A stretch of DNA of 64,000 nt from Bacteroidales bacterium (GTDB lineage: Bacteria > Bacteroidota > Bacteroidia > Bacteroidales > Lentimicrobiaceae): contig JADIZB010000004.1 in assembly GCA_016705005.1 (NCBI GenBank), positions 62,001-126,000 of the forward strand. The letters run 5' to 3'. The translations under genes were made by a program, and so were the position numbers. This document shows positions 1-9,133 of the stretch, in pieces. A model generated the notes under the pieces. It made no database searches. It was not told the DNA's origin and saw only the letters and a program-made list of their open reading frames with translations. How positions within the stretch are numbered: the first letter of the stretch is position 1; each line of letters begins with the position of its first letter.

Positions 1-619
1 CAGCTGAGGTATCGCTGTTGTCGAGCATATCGCTGAAAATCACAACCAGAGAGCGCTTGTGGATGTTGTCGGCTATCTGGTGCAGGGCCTTCGAAGCTGA
101 AGTATGTTTTCCTCTGACATCCTGCAACGGATTCAGCAGCTTTTCCATTTCAGCATAAAGATACTTATGGTGAACTGTATTGCTGTGGGCCTGCGTATGC
201 AGCACCACTTCCTCGTTGAATACGCTGAGTCCGGCAGCATCACGCTGTTTCCGCAACAAGTACATAATGGCAGCAGCCGAGTAAACCGAAAAGGTCATCT
301 TATCAGTCCCTTCTTCAGCATTGTTCTCCTTAAGGGGAAAATACATGGACGAACTGCCATCGATCACAATCTGACACCGAAGGTTGGTTTCCTCCTCGTA
401 CCTTTTTACGAACATTTTATCGCTTCGGCCAAAGAGCTTCCAATCGATGTGCTTCACCGATTCACCCTGGTTGTAAAGCCTGTGCTCGGCAAATTCAACT
501 GAAAAACCATGAAAAGGGCTTTTGTGAAGTCCGGTAATGAAGCCTTCAACCACCTGACGGGCAAGTAGTTCAAGGGGACTGAATTCATCGGAACGGGCCT
601 GATCAATGGTTACTGGCAC
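1..619 (-). CDS. DUF58 domain-containing protein (partial, 3' end outside window)
   Basis: The visible 206 residues match the DUF58 family, proteins with a von Willebrand A-like fold often encoded beside MoxR-type AAA ATPases. The hallmark motif HIDWKLFGRSDKMFVKRYEEE is present near residues 50-70, followed by a MIDAS-like DGSSSM metal site at about residues 80-85. The reading frame runs off the left edge, so the C-terminal part is missing. The start is uncertain: I see no ATG in a suitable position and chose the GTG at 619. It lies downstream of the trxA terminator, so it seems to be transcribed separately from dnaE/trxA on the same strand. The family assignment is firm; the molecular role (a chaperone-like or envelope stress role is often suggested) is inference. 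Confidence 0.85.
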   Translation of the reverse strand, partial: MPVTIDQARSDEFSPLELLARQVVEGFITGLHKSPFHGFSVEFAEHRLYNQGESVKHIDWKLFGRSDKMFVKRYEEETNLRCQIVIDGSSSMYFPLKENNAEEGTDKMTFSVYSAAAIMYLLRKQRDAAGLSVFNEEVVLHTQAHSNTVHHKYLYAEMEKLLNPLQDVRGKHTSASKALHQIADNIHKRSLVVIFSDMLDNSDTSA

Positions 620-644
620 GGGTGGATTTGTTAGCTGATGATGT

Positions 645-682
645 AAAAAAAACGGGACACATGTTTGCAGACATGCATCCCG
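645..682 (-). terminator. Rho-independent terminator after trxA
   Basis: Read on the minus strand, a 12-bp stem with two central mismatches (CGGGATGCATGT against ACATGTGTCCCG) and a 6-nt loop is followed by eight T residues. It begins 18 nt past the trxA stop and ends before the DUF58 start. Confidence 0.75.
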
Positions 683-700
683 GATGTACAGAAAACCTGG

Positions 701-1018
701 TTACAGTAGTTTCTCAAGTTTGGCGGCAAGCACCGATTTGGGCACGGCCCCCACCTGCTTGTCAGCAACTTCACCATTCTTAAAAAACAGAATGGTTGGA
801 ATATTCCTGATGCCATATTTCCCTGTTATTCCCGGATTGCTGTCAACATCCAGCTTCCCGATCACGGCACGTCCTTCATATTCATGACTGAGTTCTTCTA
901 CAAGTGGTCCAACCATGCGGCAGGGGCCGCACCATTCTGCCCATAAGTCCACAATTGCCGGCTTGTCTGACTTGATTACAAGTTCCTCAAAATTAGCATC
1001 GGTTAATTCTAGTGCCAT
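701..1018 (-). CDS. trxA: Thioredoxin
   Basis: A 105-residue thioredoxin, the usual size of a cytosolic single-domain member. The redox motif WCGPC spans residues 29-33 and the conserved cis-proline is in NIPT at residue 74. No signal peptide is present. It reduces protein disulfides with electrons from thioredoxin reductase, which is not in this window. The gene follows dnaE on the same strand after a 170-nt gap but has its own TAnnTTTG box at 1057-1064 and its own terminator, so it is likely an independent unit. Identification is secure. Confidence 0.97.
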   Translation of the reverse strand: MALELTDANFEELVIKSDKPAIVDLWAEWCGPCRMVGPLVEELSHEYEGRAVIGKLDVDSNPGITGKYGIRNIPTILFFKNGEVADKQVGAVPKSVLAAKLEKLL

Positions 1019-1056
1019 AGTTTTTATTTTTGGGGTTCGACTTTAAGTGAATGCCT

Positions 1057-1064
1057 CAAAGGTA
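1057..1064 (-). promoter_or_regulatory. Bacteroidota -7 promoter box for trxA
   Basis: TACCTTTG on the minus strand matches TAnnTTTG exactly and lies 38 nt upstream of the trxA ATG. No convincing -33 element was seen. Confidence 0.6.
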
Positions 1065-1188
1065 ATTTATTTTCTTGCTTTGAGACGAAGCACCATCCGA
1101 AATTTATCCGATAAATTTAAACATCGGTATATGTCAATTATCATCCAGCAATGCGAAATAAATGTCAGCACATGCGTTCAACACTTCG

Positions 1189-4100
1189 TCATGACAATAC
1201 AAACTCGATTTCAGGCATTTCCCTGAGTTGTTCAGTAAAAAGTCTAGGATGAATGCGCATCCTTGAGGGCATTTTCACCTTTGTTTTTAAAATATCATCG
1301 TAGACATTGATTTCAAAAGGGCAATTCCCTTTGCAATCACCGGCGGCTTTTTTCAAGCGTCCGATCAGTGCTTCATTTATGCTGTATGCGCTGATATGCA
1401 ATGTAATGAGCCTGGTCATTTTCTCCATGGCTTCAGCCAGCAGGCTGATGGATGAAATCCTGAATTCAATCTGGGTGGAATCGCGGAACCGTTTCTGGGC
1501 AACACCCGTAACAATCAGCGACATTCCTTCCTCAAGCAGGTATTTGTGTTTCAGGTACTCCTCCGAAAACATCGAGAGCTGAATGGTATCGTTCCAGTCT
1601 TCCAGTGTAAACATGCCGAACGGCTTGTTCTGTTTCGAAATCCTGTGATTGACCGCAGATAAAATTCCGGCAAGTACAACCTTTTGTCCCTCAATATTTT
1701 TCAGGTTCTCTTCCCTGATGTCAGCAATTGTATTGCGGCAGAAGGCCTGGATTTCGTATTTATAATCGTCGAGCGGATGGCCCGACATGTAAAAACCAGT
1801 GACTTCCTTTTCATTTTTCAGCTGCTCAAGATTGGTCCATAGGTCACAAACCGGCATTTTGATTTCAGGCATTTCTTCTGCTGAGTCACCGCCGAAAAGA
1901 CTAACCTGAAGGCCTGATTTCTGTGCCTGGTAATCGTTGGCATGTTTGAGCACTTTTTCAAGAAACGAGAGTCCGTCGCCATTCTCTTTCTGGAAATACT
2001 GTGCCCGATGGGTGTTTTCAAATGTATCGCAGGCTCCGGCCATCACCAGGGCTTCGAGGCTCCTCCGGTTCACCGTGCGCAGGTTAACTCTCCTGGCAAG
2101 ATCAAAGATGTTGGAATAAGGTCCGTTGGCCTTGCGTTCCTCGATGATGGCATTGACTGCATTCTCACCGACACCCTTTACAGCACCCATTCCAAAACGG
2201 ATCTCCCCGTGTTTGTTAACAGCAAAATTGTAGGCCGATTCATTCACATCAGGACTCAATACCGGAATTCCCATCCGGCGGGTCTCATCAATAAAGAAGG
2301 TAATTTTCTTAATGTCGCTGAGGTTATGGGTAAGCACCGAAGCCATATATTCGGCCGGATAATTCGCCTTCAGCCAGGCAGTCTGGAACGCTACAAAAGC
2401 ATAGCAGGTTGAATGTGATTTATTGAAGGCGTATTGAGCAAAGGCTTCCCAGTCAATCCATATCTTTTCACATACTTTAAGGTCGAGGCCGTTGGCCTTG
2501 CAGCCATCCATAAACTTGCTCTTCTTCTCGTCTAGGGTCTTTTTATCCTTTTTACCCATGGCTTTCCGCAGCGTATCGGCATCCCCCTTGGTGAAGTTGG
2601 CGAGTTTCTGCGAAAGCAGCATCACCTGTTCCTGGTAGACCGTGATTCCATAAGTTTCCTCCAGATATTCCTTCATTTCAGGCACATCATAGGTCACCGG
2701 TTCGCGGCCAAATTTCCGGGCAATGAAATTCGGAATGTACTCCATGGGTCCCGGACGATAGAGGGCATTCATGGCAATAAGATCCTCAAACTTGTCGGGT
2801 TTCAGCTCCCTGAGATGCTTCTGCATACCGGCCGACTCAAACTGGAAGGTACCGTTGGTTTCCCCGCGCTGGTAAAGTTCGAAGGTCTTTTTATCGTCGA
2901 GCGGAACATCATCGATGTTCATCCTGATGCCGTGGTTCTCTTCAATCATCTGCAGGGCATCGCGGATAATCGAAAGGGTCTTCAACCCGAGGAAGTCCAT
3001 TTTGATGACCCCTGCGTTCTCAATCTCTTTGCCTTCAAACTGTGTAATCAGTAATTCCGATTCCTTCGAGGTATGCACCGGAATGATTTCGGTCAGGTCG
3101 GAAGGAGCAATAATGATTCCCGCGGCATGAATGCCTGTACTGCGCACGGATCCTTCCAAAGCAATGGCTTCCCTAAGGACAATGGCCTGCAGATCGTTTC
3201 CTTTGGCAATTTCACGCAGTTTCCTGACATCCTCAAGATCCTCGTTGGTCAGTCCCTCCTTCTCCTTCAGGCTCTTTTCACCATCAATCGGAGCAAGCAT
3301 CACCCGGTTCAGTTCGATACCGGGCCTGTCGGGCACCAGTTTCGCCAGCATGTTCGACTCATTCAACGGGAGATCAAGCACCCTGGCAACATCCTTGATG
3401 GAACTTTTGGCAGCCATGGTACCAAAGGTCACAATCTGTGCCACCTGGTTTCTGCCGTATTTCTCAACCACGTAATCAATTACTTTCTGGCGGCCTTCAT
3501 CATCAAAATCGGTATCAATATCGGGCATGCTCTTACGGTCCGGATTCAGGAAACGTTCAAACAGCAGGCCATATTTCAGGGGATCGATGTTGGTAATGCC
3601 GATACAGTATGCCACAACGGATCCTGCAGCGGATCCACGGCCGGGACCGATGAATACGCCGATATCACGACCTGCTTTTATAAAATCGGAAACGATCAGG
3701 AAGTAACCGGTAAATCCCATGCTGCGGATGGTTCCGAGTTCGAAAGCCAACCGCTCTTCAATCAGGGGAGTAATTTCTCCGTAGCGACGCCTGGCCCCGT
3801 TATAGGTCATATCGCGCAGGTAATCAAACTGATCGGTAAATCCCTGGGGAAGGGCAAAGTGAGGCAGCATGATCTCTTTTTTCAGATTGAGCAGCTCAAC
3901 CTTTCCGGCGATTTCATTGGTATTGTCAATGGCTTCGGGCAGATCGGAAAACAGGCTTTCCATCTCTGCCGTTGTTTTGAAATAAAACTGGTCGTTGTAG
4001 AAGGCAAAGCGCTTCCCCTTGGTTGAAGATTCTTCATCGTTGTAATCCTTTGAAGAAGGAGTGCTCTGCTTCTCACCGGTATTTACACAAAGCAGAATGT

Positions 4101-4779
4101 CATGGGCATTGTAAAAATCCTGTTCAACGTAATGCGAATCGTTTGTGGCAATGATTCTGACATTGTACTTCCGGGCGAACCGGATGAGTACTTCGTTAAC
4201 CTTTTCCTGTTCAGGGATTCCGTGACGCTGAAGTTCAACATAATAGTCTTCACCAAAAAGGTCGAGCCACCACTTGAACAACTTCTCTGCCTCATCTTCT
4301 CCCCTGTTCATAATGGCCCTGGGCACTTCGGCTGCCAGGCAGCAGGTGGTGGCGATTAAGCCCTCGTGGTACTTAAGCAGCAGTTCCTTATCTATCCTGG
4401 GATACTTGCTGTAAAAGCCTTCCATATAGCCCAGGGAAGCAAGTTTAACAATATTGTTATACCCGGTTGTATTCTTTGCCAGCAGGAGCTGATGAAACCT
4501 CAGGTCCTTCTGCTCACGGGTAAACTGTTTTCGGTGCCGGTCTTCGACCAGATAGAATTCGCAGCCAACAATCGGCTTTATGACGGGCGGCTCCCCTTTT
4601 TTATTGTATTTATCTGCCTCGGCAACAAACTTGAACACCCCGAACATATTTCCGTGATCGGTCAGGGCTATGGCAGGCATTTTGTCTTTTACGGCTTTGC
4701 TGAACATCTCACTGATGTCGGCACCACCGTCAAGAATTGAATATTTTGAGTGTACGTGTAGATGGGTAAATTTGCTCAT
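1189..4779 (-). CDS. dnaE: DNA polymerase III subunit alpha
   Basis: This 1196-residue protein is the replicative polymerase subunit of the DnaE1 type. The N-terminal PHP domain (about 1-280) starts with HLHVHSKYS and TDHGNMFG. The palm carries the catalytic acidic motif PDIDTDFDDEG near residue 418, followed by the polymerase core and a helix-hairpin-helix region near 860-900. An OB-fold is visible around residues 1010-1075 (KPFGMFTLEDWNDTIQLSMFS). The length is normal for Bacteroidota DnaE and the frame is uninterrupted. It synthesises the bulk of chromosomal DNA as part of the holoenzyme. It is transcribed leftward ahead of trxA. A clear -7 box was not found in the 350-nt gap upstream. Confidence 0.97.
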   Translation of the reverse strand: MSKFTHLHVHSKYSILDGGADISEMFSKAVKDKMPAIALTDHGNMFGVFKFVAEADKYNKKGEPPVIKPIVGCEFYLVEDRHRKQFTREQKDLRFHQLLLAKNTTGYNNIVKLASLGYMEGFYSKYPRIDKELLLKYHEGLIATTCCLAAEVPRAIMNRGEDEAEKLFKWWLDLFGEDYYVELQRHGIPEQEKVNEVLIRFARKYNVRIIATNDSHYVEQDFYNAHDILLCVNTGEKQSTPSSKDYNDEESSTKGKRFAFYNDQFYFKTTAEMESLFSDLPEAIDNTNEIAGKVELLNLKKEIMLPHFALPQGFTDQFDYLRDMTYNGARRRYGEITPLIEERLAFELGTIRSMGFTGYFLIVSDFIKAGRDIGVFIGPGRGSAAGSVVAYCIGITNIDPLKYGLLFERFLNPDRKSMPDIDTDFDDEGRQKVIDYVVEKYGRNQVAQIVTFGTMAAKSSIKDVARVLDLPLNESNMLAKLVPDRPGIELNRVMLAPIDGEKSLKEKEGLTNEDLEDVRKLREIAKGNDLQAIVLREAIALEGSVRSTGIHAAGIIIAPSDLTEIIPVHTSKESELLITQFEGKEIENAGVIKMDFLGLKTLSIIRDALQMIEENHGIRMNIDDVPLDDKKTFELYQRGETNGTFQFESAGMQKHLRELKPDKFEDLIAMNALYRPGPMEYIPNFIARKFGREPVTYDVPEMKEYLEETYGITVYQEQVMLLSQKLANFTKGDADTLRKAMGKKDKKTLDEKKSKFMDGCKANGLDLKVCEKIWIDWEAFAQYAFNKSHSTCYAFVAFQTAWLKANYPAEYMASVLTHNLSDIKKITFFIDETRRMGIPVLSPDVNESAYNFAVNKHGEIRFGMGAVKGVGENAVNAIIEERKANGPYSNIFDLARRVNLRTVNRRSLEALVMAGACDTFENTHRAQYFQKENGDGLSFLEKVLKHANDYQAQKSGLQVSLFGGDSAEEMPEIKMPVCDLWTNLEQLKNEKEVTGFYMSGHPLDDYKYEIQAFCRNTIADIREENLKNIEGQKVVLAGILSAVNHRISKQNKPFGMFTLEDWNDTIQLSMFSEEYLKHKYLLEEGMSLIVTGVAQKRFRDSTQIEFRISSISLLAEAMEKMTRLITLHISAYSINEALIGRLKKAAGDCKGNCPFEINVYDDILKTKVKMPSRMRIHPRLFTEQLREMPEIEFVLS

Positions 4780-5130
4780 TGATGGTAAACAGGTCCGGGC
4801 TAACCGGGAATTTATAGATAACCCGCTTTAATCAGTGACCTGATAACCAGGCAACCTGATAACTCACAGGGGAACTCAACAACTGAAGGTAAAAATAATC
4901 TAAATCCTTACGGGCTGCCGGCGATGTTGATAAGTTTTGAGAAACTGCCGAACCGCTTTGATCCGACCTGTTTACACCCATAAACCTTAAAAGGAAGGAA
5001 TATTCTGAAACAATCAGGATGGAAAAGGTTAAGCCGGTTGTTTTAATCGGGTTGTTGCACATGCGGTTGCCTGAAAAACAGTAATTTTGCAGTCCAACTT
5101 TCTCTGCCATTTCTGAAAAGCCACCGACGA
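4780..5130. other. Divergent intergenic region between dnaE and the GT51 gene
   Basis: This 351-nt gap between divergent genes holds no credible coding sequence. It contains two copies of ACCTGATAAC 16 nt apart (4838-4847 and 4854-4863), which look like a decayed short tandem repeat. The promoter box of the rightward gene is at 5082-5089. Confidence 0.5.
5082..5089 (+). promoter_or_regulatory. -7 promoter box for the GT51 gene
   Basis: TAATTTTG matches TAnnTTTG and lies 41 nt upstream of the GTG start at 5131. This supports that start, since no in-frame ATG lies between. Confidence 0.55.
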
Positions 5131-7080
5131 GTGAAATTTTACAGACCTTCCCGGAAAACAGTTTTTATCATCGCAGGAATCATTCTTCTGCTGATCATCA
5201 TTACAGGTGCTTTCAGGAATACCATGCTGAATTATGCATTAAATAAGAAAATCAAGGTTTACAGCGATCGTATCGGAGCCCGGATTACTTATCAGAATGC
5301 TTCATTCTCAGGCATCAGCACCATAAAAGTCAGGAATCTTGGACTGGTACCTGAGGGTAAGGATACCCTGATACTCATCAGGCAGGTCAGCATCAGGATC
5401 AAGCCACTGCAGCTGCTCAGGATGAGGCTCCGCTTTGGCGATGTGGAAATTCTTGAGCCATCGGTAAACCTGCAGAGAAACGGCAACCAGAGCAACTATC
5501 TCTTTCTGCTCGACCGGAAGAAGAGCGACAGTACGATAAAAGCGCCTGATGAGAAGGCCGCCGGTAATTATGCACAGCGGGTTGCCAGTCTGTTCAATAC
5601 TTTTTTCGATTATGTACCTTCAACCATAAGCATCGAAAAGTTTACGGTTAAGGCAGCCATCAACAACCACCGGTTTTCTTTCAGTTTTCCACAACTGAAA
5701 ATAACCGACAATTACTTCAAAACACTGGTGGATGTAACCGACGACAGTCTCTCGATGCACTGGCAGATTGCCGGAATTCTGAATCCGCGGGTCAACAGGG
5801 CTGCGTTGTCGGTCAGGACCATGGACAGTCTGAAGGTTCAGGTGCCCTACATTCATCAGCGCTGGAAAACCGTGATTGCCTTTGACTCCGCCCGCGTTCA
5901 GCTTGAATTTACGGAACCCGACGGGGAAACCTCGAGGCTTGAAGGCGAAGCTGTACTATACAATTCATTGCTCAACAATGCCAGGATTTCGCCCAATGAT
6001 GTCAGGCTCGAGCGGAGTGAAGTGGATTACCGTCTCAATTTCGGCAACTCTTACATTGAGCTGGACAGTGCCAGCAGGTTTTCGTTCAATAAGATAGACT
6101 TCAACCCTTATATCCGGTACGAAACCCGGCCTGAAAAGAAACTGAAAATCAGCATTCATAAGCCTGAATTTGGCGCCCAGGATTTCTTCTCCTCACTACC
6201 GGCCGGACTGTTCCCGAATTTTGAAGGCATTCAGGTCAGGGGTAAACTGGGCTTCAATCTTGATTTCGACTTTGTATTTTCAATGCCCGATTCACTGGTT
6301 TTTGCCGCTGCCCTGACCTCTGATAAATTTGCGGTGGAGCGATTCGGAAACACTGATTTTACTTACATCAACGGGCCTTTCCAGTATACTGCCTATGAAA
6401 AGGGTCTGGCAGTGAGGCAATTTATGGTCGGGCCTGAAAATCCTGATTTCAGGACAATCGACCAGATTCCGGCTTACCTGAAAAATGCCATCATGACCTC
6501 TGAGGATGGTTCCTTTTATTATCACAACGGATTTATTCCCGATGCCATCCGGGCCAGTATAATAACCAATATCAAGGAAAAGAGATTCGCCCGTGGAGGA
6601 AGCACCATCAGTATGCAACTGGTTAAAAATGTGTTTCTTAACCGGAATAAAAACATCACCCGCAAGATTGAAGAGATGCTGATCACCTGGATGATCGAAT
6701 CACGGCAGATGGTCAGCAAGGACAGGATGTTTGAGGTTTATCTGAACATCATTGAAACCGGGCCGATGGTCTACGGGATGAATGAGGCTGCTCACTTCTA
6801 TTTTGATAAGGATGTTTCGAAACTCACCCTGGCCGAGAGCATTTACCTTGCCAGTATTGTGCCCAAACCAAAGTGGTTCAGGTACTCCTTCGACGAAAAC
6901 GGAAACCTGCGCGAATACCTGCAATCATACTACACGCTTGTTTCGGGTAAAATGCTGAGCAAGGAGTGGATAACCCAGGAAGAATATGATCGGTTAAAGC
7001 CGGAGATAGAGCTGAAAGGCCCGGCCAGGGAACTGGTACTCCCGGCCGATTCAATTCCGGCTGAAGAGGAAACTGACTAG
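5131..7080 (+). CDS. AsmA-like protein fused to a GT51 peptidoglycan transglycosylase domain
   Basis: The 649-residue protein starts at GTG, with one membrane helix at about residues 11-28 and the rest predicted periplasmic. Residues about 40-420 are beta-rich and resemble AsmA/DUF3971-type lipid-transfer or envelope-assembly proteins, with no visible catalytic motif. Residues about 430-600 form a glycosyltransferase 51 domain. It has the catalytic motif EDGSFYYHNGF near 458, RGGSTISMQLVKN near 490, and RKIEEMLITWMIE, matching the family's E-D-x-x-F-x-x-H-x-G, GGSTITQQ and RKxxE signatures. No penicillin-binding transpeptidase domain follows. By family knowledge the GT51 part polymerises lipid II glycan strands. 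The role of the long N-terminal region is inference. It has its own promoter and ends 68 nt before the YqaE-like gene. Confidence 0.85.
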   Translation: MKFYRPSRKTVFIIAGIILLLIIITGAFRNTMLNYALNKKIKVYSDRIGARITYQNASFSGISTIKVRNLGLVPEGKDTLILIRQVSIRIKPLQLLRMRLRFGDVEILEPSVNLQRNGNQSNYLFLLDRKKSDSTIKAPDEKAAGNYAQRVASLFNTFFDYVPSTISIEKFTVKAAINNHRFSFSFPQLKITDNYFKTLVDVTDDSLSMHWQIAGILNPRVNRAALSVRTMDSLKVQVPYIHQRWKTVIAFDSARVQLEFTEPDGETSRLEGEAVLYNSLLNNARISPNDVRLERSEVDYRLNFGNSYIELDSASRFSFNKIDFNPYIRYETRPEKKLKISIHKPEFGAQDFFSSLPAGLFPNFEGIQVRGKLGFNLDFDFVFSMPDSLVFAAALTSDKFAVERFGNTDFTYINGPFQYTAYEKGLAVRQFMVGPENPDFRTIDQIPAYLKNAIMTSEDGSFYYHNGFIPDAIRASIITNIKEKRFARGGSTISMQLVKNVFLNRNKNITRKIEEMLITWMIESRQMVSKDRMFEVYLNIIETGPMVYGMNEAAHFYFDKDVSKLTLAESIYLASIVPKPKWFRYSFDENGNLREYLQSYYTLVSGKMLSKEWITQEEYDRLKPEIELKGPARELVLPADSIPAEEETD

Positions 7081-7148
7081 GATTTTCTGTAACTTTTTTT
7101 CTGAATCAAGGTCAAACTTACCATAGACAAACTTACGACCATTCTACT

Positions 7149-7301
7149 ATGTCATTTCTAAGGGTGCTCATTTGTATCATATTCCCGCCACTGGCCGTGC
7201 TGGACAAAGGCTGCGGATCGGTTCTCATTGTTTTTCTGCTGACCCTCGCGGGCTGGGTTCCCGGGGTGATTGCCGCGCTGGTGATTGTCAATAAACGATA
7301 A
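7149..7301 (+). CDS. YqaE/Pmp3-family small membrane protein
   Basis: A 50-residue frame starts at ATG 7149 and ends at TAA. It has two hydrophobic segments (about residues 4-18 and 23-46) separated by a short DKGCG loop, with the family signature IIFPPLAVLDKG and the second-helix motif WVPGVIAALVIV. These match the UPF0057/Pmp3 proteins, short two-helix inner-membrane proteins linked to membrane potential and stress. The protein ends in a basic NKR tail. It sits 68 nt after the transglycosylase and 410 nt before rpsP; no TAnnTTTG box was obvious. Family assignment is strong on motif grounds; the cellular role is not settled for the family. Confidence 0.85.
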   Translation: MSFLRVLICIIFPPLAVLDKGCGSVLIVFLLTLAGWVPGVIAALVIVNKR

Positions 7302-7383
7302 TTATTGTTCCTGCAACCATAAGCCTTCCTGTATTTATTCGACATGGAGACAGTGTGAAAAGGCGTTTGACAGAGGGAATTTC

Positions 7384-7411
7384 TAATGTCTAATGTCTAA
7401 TTTCTAATTCC
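7384..7411. repeat. 7-bp tandem array (TAATNTC type)
   Basis: Four consecutive heptamers TAATGTC, TAATGTC, TAATTTC, TAATTCC. The same unit forms a longer array at 14507-14548. Confidence 0.8.
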
Positions 7412-7655
7412 TAGTCTCCATCAGTTCAATTGAAGGTGCAGTCAACCGTGATATTATTTTCAGTTATGCAGTCCACTCATCACATGAAAACACCAATGTT
7501 TTGTAATTCTGTATCCTGAATTCTGATACTCTGTTACAATGTAACACTGAAACCCCTCCTTCGGCGGGCAGGCCTGAAACCCTGAAACTTCGAAACCTGT
7601 AACTTAAATTACAATAATTCCTTTAAAACCGCTTTTTTATCTCAGAATTAATCCG

Positions 7656-7663
7656 TTACTTTG
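7656..7663 (+). promoter_or_regulatory. Probable -7 box of the rpsP-rimM operon
   Basis: TTACTTTG differs from TAnnTTTG at one position and is followed by GCACCCC. It gives a leader of about 47 nt before the rpsP ATG. Confidence 0.4.
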
Positions 7664-7710
7664 CACCCCTGTTTAAAAACACATATCTAATTACTTAAAA
7701 ATTTGATTTT

Positions 7711-8397
7711 ATGCCAACAAAAATGAGATTACAACGTCATGGTAAAAAGGGCAGGCCTTTTTATCACATTGTAATTGCGGACGGTCGTGCACCCCGGGAT
7801 GGAAGATTCATCGAAAAGATTGGCACGTACAACCCCGTTGCAAAACCTGCAGAAATTGATCTCGAATTTGCCAAAGCCTATGATTGGTACAGCAAAGGAG
7901 CAGATCCCACACCAACCGTAAAAAGTATCCTTTCAGATATCGGCGTGCTTTATTACGACCACCTGATGAGGGGTGTAAAAAAGGGCGCTTTTACCAAAGA
8001 AGTTGCTGAAGTCCGTTTCAATGAATGGAAAGAAGCCAAGGAAGCCAAGGCACACAGCGCAGTCAAAGCTGTTGAACTTGGTGAGAAAGAAGCCAACAAA
8101 AAACGTCTCGAAGCTGAAGTAAAGGCAAACGAAGCACGCGCAGAAGAAATCGCCAAAAAACGGATGAAAGAGATGGAAGCCGCCAGAAAAGCAGCTGCCG
8201 GTGAACCTGCTGAAGAAGAAGGTGGTGAAGTTGCTGAAGAAGCAGTTGTTGAAGAAGAAGCACCTGTTGCCGAGGCTCCTGTAGCTGAAGAGCCTGTTGC
8301 TGAAGAGCCTGTTGCTGAAGAACCAGTGGTTGAAGCACCCGTTGCTGAAGCACCTGCAACCGAAGAGCCTGCTGAAGAAAAACCTGCTGCCGAATAA
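7711..8397 (+). CDS. rpsP: 30S ribosomal protein S16 with long Glu/Ala/Pro tail
   Basis: The first 85 or so residues are a normal S16: MRLQRHGKKGRPFYHIVIADGRAPRDGRFIEKIGTYNP is the conserved core that binds 16S rRNA in the small subunit. The protein is 228 residues, while S16 is about 80-90 in most bacteria and near 180 in many Bacteroidota. Residues about 110-175 form a charged helical region rich in K, E and A. Residues about 176-228 are a low-complexity acidic tail built on repeated EEPVAEEPV/EAPVAEAP units. The frame is intact and rimM follows 26 nt downstream, the usual order. The function of the tail is unknown; length variation between relatives would be expected. Confidence 0.95.
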   Translation: MPTKMRLQRHGKKGRPFYHIVIADGRAPRDGRFIEKIGTYNPVAKPAEIDLEFAKAYDWYSKGADPTPTVKSILSDIGVLYYDHLMRGVKKGAFTKEVAEVRFNEWKEAKEAKAHSAVKAVELGEKEANKKRLEAEVKANEARAEEIAKKRMKEMEAARKAAAGEPAEEEGGEVAEEAVVEEEAPVAEAPVAEEPVAEEPVAEEPVVEAPVAEAPATEEPAEEKPAAE

Positions 8398-8423
8398 TTT
8401 CGGTACAGTTATATCGGTGACGG

Positions 8424-8945
8424 ATGGAAGGTTATTTTTACCTTGGTAAAATTCTGAAACTTCATGCCGCCAAAGGCGCCCTTCTGATCCACCTCGATAC
8501 CGACAGCCCTGAAAATTACACAGAACTGGAATCAGTTTTCGTTCAGATGAACGGACAACTGATTCCTTTTTTTATTGAGTCGCTTGAACACCGGCATAAC
8601 AACAACGCGGTGGTATCCTTCGCCGACATTGATTCTACCGATCAGGCCTCCATGCTGATCAGTTGTGCATTGTTCCTCCCGCTGACGATGCTCCCACCCC
8701 TTACCGGTACCCGGTTTTATTACCATGAAGTAAAAGGCTTCAGCGTGATGGATGAAAACTTCGGCGAGGCCGGCATCATTGAGGAAGTACTTGAATATCC
8801 GCATCAGGCGGTTTTAAGGGTGCTGCTCAAAGGAAAAGAAATCCTGATTCCCATCACCGATGAGATTATCCTGGAGGTTGACCGGGAAACCCGGACCATC
8901 CGTACCAGGGCACCCGAAGGGCTGATTGAGCTCTACCTGGAATAG
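8424..8945 (+). CDS. rimM: Ribosome maturation factor RimM
   Basis: This 173-residue protein has the RimM layout: an N-terminal beta-barrel (about 1-90, beginning YFYLGKILKLHAAKGALLIHLDTD) and a C-terminal PRC-barrel (about 98-173) with FGEAGIIEEVLEYPHQAVLRV and the ending typical of the family, PEGLIELYLE. RimM assists 30S head assembly around S19 and 16S rRNA. The gene is 26 nt downstream of rpsP and surely co-transcribed with it. The trmD and rplS genes that often complete this operon elsewhere are absent here. The start ATG is the only one in a suitable position. Confidence 0.93.
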   Translation: MEGYFYLGKILKLHAAKGALLIHLDTDSPENYTELESVFVQMNGQLIPFFIESLEHRHNNNAVVSFADIDSTDQASMLISCALFLPLTMLPPLTGTRFYYHEVKGFSVMDENFGEAGIIEEVLEYPHQAVLRVLLKGKEILIPITDEIILEVDRETRTIRTRAPEGLIELYLE

Positions 8946-9133
8946 TATTATGCTGTTATAGCGTTGTTGTGCACTTTCTGCAATACAAGAATTAATCAAC
9001 CTAGTGGTGTGTCTTGTTGGCTAATACTACAAGTTTCCTCCCTGAAAATATTTGTGGTAATTTGCTTAAACCATTTAAGTTTTTATACCTTTCGTCATAA
9101 ATAGTATAGGTTATATTTATAAATATCTGAATT

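Larger units (their letters stand above)
7302..7710. other. Repeat-bearing intergenic region upstream of rpsP
   Basis: No gene was seen in these 409 nt. They carry a 7-bp tandem array (TAATGTC/TAATTTC/TAATTCC, 7384-7411), a CCTTCGGCGGGCAGG segment near 7557-7571, and CTGAAACC-like repeats near 7573-7604. A promoter-like box for rpsP is at 7656-7663. Confidence 0.6.

Noticed and set aside
4832..5110. 92-codon minus-strand frame upstream of dnaE
   Set aside because: No signature, odd composition, and it covers the promoter box of the GT51 gene on the other strand.
8063..8359. Gln/Leu-rich minus-strand frame within rpsP
   Set aside because: It is the reverse-strand shadow of the Glu/Ala/Pro repeat tail.
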